Source of the DNA: Eimeria necatrix
Lineage: Eukaryota > Apicomplexa > Conoidasida > Eucoccidiorida > Eimeriidae
DNA: 21,650 nucleotides
NCBI RefSeq assembly: GCF_000499385.1
Contig: NW_013655307.1
Location: 12,501 to 34,150 of the forward strand
Direction of reading: 5' to 3'
The position numbers were made by a program, and so were the translations under genes. Below the pieces are notes generated by a model that had not been told where the DNA came from, ran no database searches, and worked only from the letters and a program-made list of their open reading frames with translations. Of this stretch, positions 8,524 through 18,133 are shown one piece after another. Every line of letters begins with the position of its first letter. The first letter of the stretch is position 1.

Positions 8524-8632
8524 TGCTGCATTTTCCGCTGGCATTGTTGCTGCTGCTTTTGCTCTGCCTTCGCTGCTGCTTGCTGCTGCTGCCGCTGCTG
8601 CTGCTGCTGCTTACTCCTGCTGCTGCTGCTGC

Positions 8633-8663
<31 letters not shown>
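8477..8663. repeat. CTG trinucleotide tract
   Basis: Nearly continuous GCT/CTG repeats upstream of the first recognised exon of the plus-strand gene. The CTG sense on the plus strand is opposite to the CAG sense usual in coding exons here, so it may be 5' untranslated or intronic DNA, or belong to an antisense gene. An ATG at 8449 could start a reading frame into it. Confidence 0.85.
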
Positions 8664-8665
<2 letters not shown>

Positions 8666-8679
8666 GGTGTCTGTACAGC
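8666..8679. repeat. Dispersed 14-bp motif at exon edge
   Basis: GGTGTCTGTACAGC, directly at the proposed acceptor (TACAG) of the first recognised exon of the plus-strand gene. Confidence 0.5.
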
Positions 8680-10674
8680 TGAACGGGCTGCCGCGGCTGA
8701 TAGAGCAGCCGCAGCAAAGCCTCGACAGCAATCAGTTTTTAAAAAAAGAAAAAGTTTTTGAAGAGTCTTCTTTGTTGACTCAAAGGGCCCCGAAGGGGGC
8801 CCTGGCTTTCGCGGGCACCAAGTACTTCAGCGAAGTAGGGTTTAGGGTTTAGGGTTTAGGGTTTAGGGTTTGGCGGCGGCTGTGCGGCTGAGTGGCTGCG
8901 GGGTCTTAGGATTTCTGCTGCTGCTGCTGCTGCTGGAGGCAGCAGCAGAGGGTTTGGGGTTTGGCTCGGGTTTGGAAACCCCCGCAGTTTGAGGGTTTAG
9001 GGTTAGGGTTTAGGGTTAGGGTTTAGGGTTAGGGTTTAGGGTTTCTCTGCATGCAGCAGCACAAGGGTTTAGGGTTTAGAGCTGCTAGGGTTTGCATGAG
9101 CGCGGCTGGCGCAGGCACCATTCGCGAAGATGCTGCAGCTGCAGGCCCTGCGCAGGCAAGCCAAACCCTAAACCCTAAACCCTAAACCCTAAACCCTAAA
9201 CCCTAAACCCTAATTCGAGGCGGTTTGGGGGTAAAACCCTAACGAGGGTTTAGGGTTTGCGGCGTAGGCTCGAGGAGTGGCAGGCCTGCAGAGCGGACAT
9301 TGCCAAGCGCTGGGAAGTCGCTGAAACCCTAGGAGAGTGAGGGTTTAGGGTTTAGGGTTTAGGGTTTAGGGTTTAGGGTTTGGCGGGGTTCTTCTGTGCA
9401 GAGTTTCAACGCGGGCAGCTGCAGCAAAGCATTTAAGTGATTCTAAAAACATAAAAAGAAACAAATTGAAATATTTATTTTTTGAAACAAATAAAAATAA
9501 TAAATAAATAAATAAATAAAATAAATAAATAAATAAAAATAATAAATAATGATTAATAAAATAAATGGTAATAGAAGGACGCGGAACAAACAGCAGCAAG
9601 ACCAGAAGCAGCAGAACTTAAACAACTACAGCAGCAGCAGCAGCAGCAGCTGCTGCTGCTGCTATTGCTGCTGCTGCTGCTATTGCTGCTGCTGTTGTTG
9701 CTGCTGTTGCTGCTGCTGCTGCTGCAGCCTCTTCTCCTTTTATAATGCTGCAAGAGCTCCCTTTGAATCCATTGAGGGTTTGGAGCAGCACGAGAGGCTT
9801 TTCCAAGACGCAGACTGCAGGTACCTAAACCCTAAACCCTAAACCCTAAACCCTAAACCCTAAACCCTAAACCCTAGAACCCTTTTATGGCGGGCCTTCG
9901 CTGCTGCTTTCATTTGCAGGTGCGCTTTGGGTTAAAGCGAGGGCACGGCTAGGGTTTACGGATTAGCTAGACCCTTATTTAGGGTTTAGGGTTTAGCAAT
10001 ACCCTCTTTTAGGGTTTAGCGCTCGGCTAGGCCTTTTTCAGGGTCTAGGGTTTAGGGTTTGGCCCTCCCCCAGTTTACTCAGGCTAACTACGCGTCGAAA
10101 ACACCACACCTCTAAACCCTAAACCCTAAACCCTAAACCCTAAACCCTAAACCCTAAAACCTTTCAACTGCAGGAGACAAATGGCAGGGCTCCCTAACCC
10201 TCGCACCAAACTGCTGGGGCCCTCAGTCCTCACTGAAGAGCAGCAGCAGCAGCAGCAGCAGCAGCTCCTGCTGCAGCAGCAGCAGCAGCAGCAGCAGCTG
10301 CTGCACCAGCAACAGCAGCAGCAGCAGTACCGCAAGTACATGCAAGACCACTTGTACTTCAACGACAGGCAAGTCCAAACCCTAGGCAGCAAACCCTAAA
10401 CCCTAAACCCTAAACCCTCGCGCGGCAGCCGAACTACGGCCTAAAAAGAGGGCCTAGGGTTTAGGGTTTAGGGTTTAGGGTTTGCTGCTGCAGAACCAAT
10501 GAGCGCATCGACTCCACCTATTCTGTTTCTTTTAAACCCCCCCCAAAAGACTTTTGGCTGCTGCAGCAGCAGCAGCAGCCGCAGCAGCTGCTGCTGCTGC
10601 AGCAGCAGCTGCGGGACATGCGCAGATGCACTGTTGCTGCATGCATTGTGGGCGAAAAACTGGGCCACACCTAA
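8679..10674 (+). CDS. Six-exon gene of unknown function (5' end unresolved)
   Basis: Exons are 8679-8834, 9115-9155, 9268-9336, 9728-9820, 10174-10368 and 10494-10674. Together they make 735 bases with no internal stop, and all five junctions are in phase. In order the protein reads RLIEQPQQSLDSNQFLKK, ALAFAGTKYFSE, APFAKMLQLQALRRLEEW, ADIAKRWEVAETLGD, APFESIEGLEQHERLFQD, and MAGLPNPRTKLLGPSV. It then has two Gln-rich insertions around YRKYMQDHLYFNDR and RIDSTYSVSFKPPPKDFW, and ends CTVAACIVGEKLGHT. The non-repeat residues are well mixed, charged and helical, so I treat it as a real soluble protein interrupted by Gln runs. I recognise no family. The stop TAA is taken from the first CCCTAAA unit of the following array. 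The true start lies upstream of 8679. The junction 9336/9728 has an alternative: an exon at 9402-9507 with its own stop. Confidence 0.65.
8835..9114 (+). other. Intron, G-rich heptamers
   Basis: GTAGGG donor and GGCGCAG acceptor, phase 0. It contains TTTAGGG at 8837-8872. At 8994-9042 it holds a 13-bp unit that alternates TTTAGGG with TTAGGG. Confidence 0.55.
9156..9267 (+). other. GC-AG intron, inverted heptamers
   Basis: Donor CGCAG/GCAAGC, acceptor GGCGTAG, phase 2. C-rich heptamers follow the donor and G-rich ones precede the acceptor. The junction gives ALRRLEEWQA. Confidence 0.6.
9337..9727 (+). other. Intron with AT-rich core and CAG/CTG palindrome
   Basis: GTGAGG donor followed by G-rich heptamers, an AAATAAAT tract at 9500-9545, a CAG-to-CTG inverted run centred near 9649, and a CTGCAG acceptor. 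Phase 2. Confidence 0.45.
9821..10173 (+). other. Intron with C-rich, G-rich, C-rich heptamers
   Basis: Donor CTGCAG/GTACCTAAACCC and acceptor CAACTGCAG, phase 2. C-rich arrays lie at both ends and degenerate G-rich copies between 9950 and 10060. Confidence 0.6.
10369..10493 (+). other. GC-AG intron, inverted heptamers
   Basis: Donor ACAG/GCAAGT, a strong GC-type donor, and acceptor GCTGCAG. Phase 2 rebuilds an Arg codon in FNDRTNERID. C-rich heptamers lie on the donor side, G-rich on the acceptor side. Confidence 0.65.
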
Positions 10675-10708
10675 ACCCTAAACCCTAAACCCTAAACCCT
10701 AAACCCTT
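10672..10708. repeat. Heptamer array between convergent stop codons
   Basis: C-rich units fill most of the 52 bp between the stop of the plus-strand gene (10672-10674) and that of the minus-strand coiled-coil gene (10727-10729). Confidence 0.75.
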
Positions 10709-10726
10709 CAGCTAGTGCTGAGGGTC

Positions 10727-11447
10727 CTACAGACTGGCGGAACCAGCAACAGCCATTCCTTGCTTCAAGGCCCTGCAGCAAACAAACCCTAAACCCTAAA
10801 CCCTAAACCCTAAACCCTAAACCCTAGGCCTTCCGTGTGCGCGGCTGAAGACCCACGAAGACTGCTGCGGGTTTCGAGATCAAGACGGGAAACCCTAAAC
10901 CCTAAACCCTAAACCCTAAACCCTAAACCCTAGCTCACTCTTCTTTTTCTGTAATTTGCTTCAATGCAACATCCACGCACTGCAGCTCGGCCTTGAGCTG
11001 CACGCAAACCCTAAACCCTAAACCCTAAACCCTAAACCCTCGAGGGAAGGCGCCGCGCAGACTCAAGGGCCCCGGCCCCCTCAGAAGGGTTTAGGGTTTA
11101 GGGTTTAGGGTTTAGGGTTTACTCTTTCTATCAGCAGCTTGTGCTGCTGCACATTTTGCTTCGAAACCTCTTCTTGAGACTTTAGGGTTTTCAATTCTTG
11201 CTGCAGCTTTATCCTCTCTTGCAGCTGCGCCATAGACGGCAGCCTGCCCACAAACCCTAAACCCTAAACCCTAAACCCTAAACCCTAAACCCTAAACCCT
11301 AAACCCTAAGCCCTTGACTCCCGGCGTCCCGGTTTCGGGCGGCCACCCTCAACCCGTGAGGTAACCCAGAGGAACTCACGTGGGGTTTAGGGTTTAGGGT
11401 TTAGGGTTTAGGGTTTACGCCTACTTGGCGCCAACTTGGGGCCCTTT

Positions 11448-11486
<39 letters not shown>

Positions 11487-11984
11487 GTGCAGCGCCTCCA
11501 GCGACAGCTCTCCCACAGCTTTGTCGAAGCTCGCCTGAACACAAACCCTAAACCCTAAACCCTAAACCCTAAACCCTAAACCCGGGTCTCTGCGCTGCGG
11601 CAGCGCCAGGCACACCGCACGGCCCACCCCTCAAACCCTAAACCCTAAACCCTAAACCCTAAACCCTAAACCCTAACCTGAATTCGTATCTGCAGCGCCG
11701 CCAGGAAGTCCTCAATTTCCTTTTTAAAGGGCCCGCCCTCAGCGAGCTGCAGCAGCCTGGGGAGCGCGGCAGCAGCAGCTGCGGCCGCGGGAGAAGCAGC
11801 AGCAGCAGCAGCAGGAGCAGCAGCAGCAGCAGCAGCAGCAGGAGCAGCAGCAGCAGACTGCAGCAGCGCCAAAACAGCAGCTAATTCGCGAGTCACCGCC
11901 AAAGCCAAACTCCGGGGCACAGAACGCGGCGGGGGAAACTGCCAAAGAGTGGACCAGCCCACCAGCGCGTGCTGCAGCGGCGGA

Positions 11985-12050
<66 letters not shown>

Positions 12051-12127
12051 CTGCTGCTGGTGTCGCTGCTGGTGGGTGCTGCTGCGGCGGCAGCGCCGCC
12101 GGGCGCCACGCAGGAGGAGGACAGCAT
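10727..12127 (-). CDS. Coiled-coil protein, six exons
   Basis: Exons in sense order are 12127-11678, 11534-11425, 11243-11123, 10997-10939, 10864-10823 and 10772-10727. They total 828 bases, 275 residues, with every junction in phase. The start is the only in-frame ATG (MLSSSCVAPGG). The N-terminal part has a Ser run, then HALVGWSTLWQFPPPRSVP, Ala-rich tracts and GGPFKKEIEDFLAALQIRIQ. Next come ASFDKAVGELSLEAL, a coiled-coil exon (MAQLQERIKLQQELKTLKSQ to KLLIER) and LKAELQCVDVALKQITEKE. The last two exons (SLRGSSAAHTEGLG, then ALKQGMAVAGSASL and TAG) are less certain because their donor is a bare heptamer. The coiled coil suggests a structural or complex-forming protein; no family is recognised. 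It runs toward the plus-strand gene on the left and shares a divergent upstream region with the ApiAP2 gene. Confidence 0.6.
10773..10822 (-). other. 50-bp intron made almost only of G-rich heptamers
   Basis: Begins GTTTAGGG and ends GTTTGCTGCAG; about five TTTAGGG units make up the rest. Phase 2. Confidence 0.4.
10865..10938 (-). other. Intron 4 of coiled-coil gene
   Basis: 74 bp, donor GTGAGC followed by G-rich heptamers, acceptor ACCCGCAG, phase 2. Confidence 0.5.
10998..11122 (-). other. Intron 3 of coiled-coil gene, inverted heptamers
   Basis: Donor AGA/GTAAACCCTAAACCC, acceptor GCGTGCAG, phase 0. C-rich units on the donor side, G-rich on the acceptor side. Confidence 0.7.
11244..11424 (-). 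other. Intron 2 of coiled-coil gene, inverted heptamers
   Basis: Donor CAA/GTAGGCGTAAACCC, acceptor GTGGGCAG, phase 2, rebuilding a Lys codon. C-rich then G-rich order. Confidence 0.7.
11535..11677 (-). other. Intron 1 of coiled-coil gene
   Basis: Donor CAG/GTTAGGG, acceptor GTGTTCAG, phase 0. G-rich heptamers lie at both ends in the sense direction. Confidence 0.65.
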
Positions 12128-12350
12128 CTTGTTTGGGCGTGGGTGACAGAGCAGCAGCAGCAGCTGCTGCTGCTGCAGCAGCAGCAGCAGCAGCAGCAGC
12201 GGGAGATGCAGCAGCAGCTGCTGCTGCTGCCGCAACTGCTGCCGCTCACGTCAAGGGATTGTTACACTAATTGAGCCGCGGTGTACTTTGCACTGCGTCA
12301 GCTGCTGCTGCTGCTGCAGGGGATAAATGCTGCAGGAGGGTGTGTCTGCC

Positions 12351-12388
<38 letters not shown>

Positions 12389-13000
12389 TGCAGCAGGGGG
12401 CCGCAGCGGAGCCCTAGGACTTAAAATAACAAGCAATTTATTAATTAGATATAAATACTTAATTTGTTGCAGCAGCTGCTGCTGCAGCGCCATGGGGCTG
12501 CTGCAGCAGCACTAGCGTACCGCAGCAGCAGCAGCAGCAGCAGCAGCTTTTTCCTGCTGCAGCAGCTGGCGCTGCCGACAACAGCCACCGCTGCAGCAGC
12601 AGGAAGACTAGTGCGCGCTTTAGAAGCAGCAGATGGCAAAAAAATAAGTAAATAAACAGCAGCAGAAGAGTTTATTAATTGATTATTTGTTTTTAGGAGT
12701 TGCTGCTGGCAGCAGCAGCAGCAGCAGCAGCAACGCGTGGAAGAAGGCAGGAGCAGCAGCAGCAGCAGCCGTTTTTTCGTGTCGCAGCTGCACGCACCGG
12801 CGACAGCGTTTGCTGCTGCTGCTGCAGCAGCAGCAGCAGCAACTATTTTGCAGCAGCAGCAGCAGCACCAGTTGCTGTTTCTTGCCATTGCCCTTCATCT
12901 TAACATTTTTTCTGTTACTTAAATTAATTTCCAATTATCTTTTGCTGCTGCAGCAGCAAGGGGCCACGAGCGTCGACTCTAGCAGCAGCAGCGCCGCAAA

Positions 13001-13047
<47 letters not shown>

Positions 13048-13085
13048 GTTCTTTTGCACCGCTAGAGCAGCACGAGCGGCAGCAG

Positions 13086-13118
<33 letters not shown>

Positions 13119-13393
13119 CGAGCAGCAGCACTGCAGCAGCCACAAGTGCAGCAACAACAGCACACCGTGCCCTCTGCAGACGCAGTCTGCTGTTTTAGCA
13201 GCAGCAGGAGCTGCTGCAGGCCAGCTTGCTGCAGCAGAAGCAGAAGCAGCAGCAGCAGCAGCAGCAGCTGGCTGCGAGTTTGCCGCAGCTACAACAGTCA
13301 CAGCAGCAGCAGCAGCAGCAGCAGCAGCGGCTGCAGCTGCTCGCTGCAACGCACCACGCATGGCTGCTATCCAAATGCTGCTGCAGCGGCAAC

Positions 13394-13424
<31 letters not shown>

Positions 13425-13469
13425 GCAGCACTAGCAGCAGCAGCAGCAGAGCTTGATGCTGTAGAGGCC
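12128..13469. other. Divergent upstream region between coiled-coil and ApiAP2 genes
   Basis: CAG/CTG tracts in both senses alternate with AT-rich patches at 12418-12462, 12640-12700 and 12900-12945. Open frames exist on both strands. The plus frame that leads into the ApiAP2 exon stays open from 12687 and reads GATSVDSSSSS, HRSFAPLEQHERQQG and similar after a good acceptor (CTGCTGCAG) at 12954. Part of this may therefore be 5' coding sequence of that gene. No promoter element is recognised. Confidence 0.5.
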
Positions 13470-13983
13470 ATGCAGCAGCCAGCTCTTGTTGATGGGCTCG
13501 CTGCAGCCAAAGCAGCAGCAGCAGCAGCAGCAGCAGTGGCTCCAGCAGCAGCAGCGCCAGCAGCAGCAGCACCAGCTGTAGCGGCTTCAAACGCAGCGAA
13601 TGCAGCAGAAGCAGCAGCAGCAGCAGCACTAGCAGCAGCGCCAGGAGTAGCAGCTCCCGCAGCAGCAGCAGCAGCAACTCCCGCTGCTGCAGCAGCAGCA
13701 GCGCCTGCAGCGGTAACAGCAGCAGCAGCAGCAGCAGCTGCACCGGCGAGGATGGCAGCCGCTGCTGCAGCATTTGCAGCAGCGGCACCGGCCAAGGAAA
13801 CGTCAGCTGCTGCAGCAGCAGCAGCTGCAGCAGCAGCAGCGACCGGAGCAGCAGCTGCTGCTTCTCCCCACTCAACATCTGTGTCTCCCTTTGCAGCAGC
13901 AGCAGCAGCAGCAGAAGCAGCTGCTGCTTCTGCTGCGGCTTCCCCCTCGAACAGCTTCGAGAGGGAGCCCGCAAACAACGCCC

Positions 13984-14050
<67 letters not shown>

Positions 14051-14150
14051 NNNNNNNNNNNNNNNNNNNNNNNNNNNNNNNNNNNNNNNNNNNNNNNNNN
14101 NNNNNNNNNNNNNNNNNNNNNNNNNNNNNNNNNNNNNNNNNNNNNNNNNN

Positions 14151-14205
<55 letters not shown>

Positions 14206-14812
14206 GGCAGCAGCGCAGCAGTAGCAGCAGCAAGAAGAGCAGCACCAGGGGTCCGCTACAGCAGCAGCAGCGGCGCCTGGTGCTGCTGCTGGCTGGATGC
14301 AGCAAACAGACACAAGTACAAGTACTTCAGGGTTAGGGACTTCGGGGACGAACAGGTAAACCCTAAACCCTAAACCCTAAACCCTAAACCCTAAACCCTG
14401 AGCTTTAGAGAAACGCTAAACCCTGGGCAGACCGTCAGCCTTAGATATGCCCTAAACCCTAGCTAGGCGCTGGCCCTAGGTAAACCCTAAACCCTCGGTA
14501 AACCCTAAACCCTCGGTAAACCCTAAACCCTAGGTAAACCCTGAACCCTGGGCAAACCCTAAACCCTAGATAAACCCTAAACCCTCAATAAACCCTAAAC
14601 CCTCGACCGTAGCTGCATCTGACATAGGGCTCAACAGACGCAAAGTACATTACCTCCATGGCTGCCGCTTATTCATTTTAGGGTTTAGGGTTTAGGGTTT
14701 AGGGTTTAGGATTTAGGGTTTAGGGTTTGGGGTTTAGGGTTTGGGGTTAATGCTTTTAGGCGCGGCTGCTCGCGGAGAAGTACTGGAGCCTCAAAGTAGC
14801 AGGAGGAGATGC

Positions 14813-14847
<35 letters not shown>

Positions 14848-14848
14848 T

Positions 14849-14881
<33 letters not shown>

Positions 14882-14984
14882 CGGTCTTGAGTCCCCTGCG
14901 TCTGCTGACTCTGTGTCTGTCTCTGGCTGCGGCGGCGCAGCCGCCCCAGCCGCAGCAGCAGAAGCAGCAGCTGCTGCTGCAGCG

Positions 14985-15037
<53 letters not shown>

Positions 15038-15547
15038 GCTGCCAGAAGGGGTTTACTCGCGAGGGTCTGGGCTGAATGCTTCTTGGATTTGTCGCTGGTC
15101 TTCGGGGGGCCGCAAATACAGCCGCAGCTTTGCTGCTTCCAAGTAAACCCTAAACCCTAAACCCTAAACCCTAAACCCTAAACCCTAAACCCTAACGGCC
15201 CGCCGCTACGGGCCCGCACAAGCGCTGGGCGGCGAGGAGCTTCACCCTTAAAGCTGCTTCGCCGTCGATGGATCGGAGCTAGCGTTTGAGATTAGGGTTT
15301 AGGGTTTAGGGTTTAGGGTTTAGGGTTTAGGGTTTAGGGTTTAGGGTTTGGGGGTTTGTTCAGGTACGGCCCTGCAACGGCCCGAGAGTTGGCGCTGAAG
15401 TTCCGGCAGCAGCTAAAAGACGCAGAGGCAGCAGAAGGCAGCAGCAGCAGCAGCAGCAGCAGCAGCGCGTCTGCTGCAGCAGCAGCAGCAGCAGCAGCAA
15501 CGCCGGACACAGAAGTGCTGTTCACCACGGACCCCGACCCCCCCGAC

Positions 15548-15601
<54 letters not shown>

Positions 15602-15868
15602 TGCTGCTGCGGCTTCCGGTTTGACGCGGAAGGGCTCCGCTGGATCTGCTGGTGGAGGTCCGGAGCAGCAGCAGCAGCAGCAGCAGCATTTGTTGTGGGG
15701 CGGTATCCTTTTGCTGTTGCGAAGAAAAAAGCTGCTGCTCTTTTTCAGTCTAGGGTTTTGGAGCTGCAGCTGACTAGCGGCTGCAGCGGGAGAGTGCAGA
15801 CGAAGCAGCTGCCTGCTGCTGCTGCTGCTGCTGCTCTCGCTGCTGCTGCTGCTGCGCAGGCTGCGGAG

Positions 15869-15906
<38 letters not shown>

Positions 15907-15988
15907 CCTGCTGCAGCAGCAAGACACAAGGTCTCCTGAGGACACGCCCAGAAGCAGCCCCGTCAGCCTCAGGGGGCTGCGGGAGTCC

Positions 15989-16024
<36 letters not shown>

Positions 16025-16330
16025 GCAGCAGCAACGGCAGCAGCAGCAAAGATTCCTCCCGTGCTTCCTCCGTTTCTGCAGCACCTGCCGCAGGCCTTCG
16101 TAGCCGAAGTGGTTGCTGCTGCAGCAGGAGGCGGGTTTGCTGCTGCTGCTGCGCCTCCTGGGGCTGCAGATTCTGCTGCTGCTGCTGCTGCTGCTGCTCC
16201 TGTTACTGCTGCTTGTGGCCCGTCGGTGTCTCTGGACTCTCTCGACCCCTCTGACCCAGCAGCAGCAGCAGCAGCAGCAGCAAGTGCTGCTGCTGCTGGC
16301 GTGCGGGGCTGCGTATACTACGAAGCCTCC

Positions 16331-16375
<45 letters not shown>

Positions 16376-16561
16376 GGTAAGTGGGTTGCCAGCTGGGTCT
16401 CAGAAGGATTCACCCGCTGCAGGTTTTTCCCCGTTGCAGCAGCAGCAGCAGCAGTTTCTGGCTGGGCAGCAGCAGCAGCAGCAGCGCAGCAGATGGCTCG
16501 CGTGTGGCTACAGCTTGTCCTGTGCAAGGCAGCAGCAGCAGCAGCAGCGGAATCGGCGCAT

Positions 16562-16602
<41 letters not shown>

Positions 16603-17140
16603 ACAGCATCAGCAACAGCAAGGGCAAGCACTAAGTGCGCAGCAGCAGGAATCTAAACAGCTGCTGCATCTGCAGCAACCGCAGCAGCAGGAGGCACAGC
16701 GCCAAGATTCTCAGCAACAGCAGCAGCAGCAGCAGCAGCAAGAGCAAGAGCAACAGCTGCTGCAGCAGCGCCAGCAGCAGCAGCAGCAGCAAGAGCATGA
16801 GCAACAACTGCTGCAGCAGCGCCAGCAGCAGCAGCAGCAACAGCAAGAGCAACAGCTGCTGCAGCAGCGCCAACAGCTGCAACAGCAGCAACAGCAAGAG
16901 CTGCAGCAGCAGCAACAGCAAGAGCTGCAGCAGCAGCAGCAGCAACTTTTGCAGCAGCAGATGCAGCAGCAGAAGCTGCAGCAGCAACTGCAGCAGCAGC
17001 AGCAGCAGCAGCTGCAGCAGCAGCTGCTGCTGCCACCTGTGAAGGAGGAGCCTTCACAGCTGGCTGCTCGGCCCGCAGCATTCTCCGCATTACTTTCAGC
17101 AGCAGCAGCAGCAGCAGAACAAAAGGCAGCTGAGCAGCCA

Positions 17141-17176
<36 letters not shown>

Positions 17177-17704
17177 CAAGTAGCACCCGAGCCAGCCGAA
17201 GCGGCACCAGACGGGGCAGCAGCAACAGCAGCAGCAGCAACGGCAGCAGCAGCACATGCAGCAGCAGCAGAACTGGAAGCGCTGCAGCAGCACTTGAGCT
17301 GCTGCAGCGGCCGCCCTGGTCTCTCGTTTGCTGCTGATAAGGGACAGTGGATCATCGACACAGTTAAGGCCCTGCCTGCTGCTGCTGCTGCTGCTGCAGC
17401 AGCAGCAGCAGCAAACAACAGCCTCCTCACTTTCAGTGTGCACACTCTGGGGTGGCAGGGGGCCCGAGCTGCTGCTGTTCGCTGCTACGACGAATTGGCA
17501 GCAGCAGCTGCTGCAGCAGCAAAGACAGCAGCAACAGCAACGGCAGCAGCAGCATCAGCGACTGCAGCAGCGGGTGCTGCTGCTATGGAGCCTGCGTGCA
17601 GCAGCAGCAGCAACTGCAAGGATGGTTCTGCTGCGTTTGCTGCTGGTGAGCCCGCAGCAGCAACAGCAGCAGCAGCTACTTCTCCCTCAGACGCAGCCAC
17701 GAGC

Positions 17705-17736
<32 letters not shown>

Positions 17737-17862
17737 TACAGCAGCTGCAGCAGGGGTTAAGCAGCAGAGGGGAGGTGGGGGCGGGCGGCAGCAGCAGCAG
17801 CAGCAGCTGCCGTCTCTTGAGGAGCTGCTTGCTGCAGTGCAGCGAGTAGATGTCCCCTGCGA

Positions 17863-17898
<36 letters not shown>

Positions 17899-17941
17899 TA
17901 GGCGCCAGCTTTCCCACAGTCTCAGCGGCGAAGCGCTGCCT

Positions 17942-17989
<48 letters not shown>

Positions 17990-18092
17990 TGGACTCTACA
18001 GAATCTCTTTAGGCCGCACCTCCGCTTCAGCCGCAGCACAGCAGCAGATGCATTTAAGGGGGGCGCGTGGAGACTTGAGTGGCTGCAGCTGC

Positions 18093-18133
<41 letters not shown>

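Larger units (their letters stand above)
14248..14801 (+). other. AP2 domain 1, split by intron 1
   Basis: The three-strand part is at 14248-14355 and the helix at 14760-14801. GAW, a KYFRV strand and the helix ARLLAEKYWSLK match the family pattern once the intron is removed. Confidence 0.8.

Noticed and set aside
8994..9042. Vertebrate-type telomere (TTAGGG) contamination from host DNA
   Set aside because: The six-base units alternate with the seven-base unit inside an intron of a coccidian-type gene, so host origin is unlikely.
9402..9507. Alternative terminal exon of the plus-strand gene
   Set aside because: It is in phase and has a stop, but becomes Asn/Lys-rich AT-driven sequence. Splicing on to 9728 gives better protein and leads to the remaining exons.
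13195..14313. Long minus-strand frames opposite the ApiAP2 gene
   Set aside because: They are poly-Cys, poly-Leu and poly-Ala shadows of the CAG tract.
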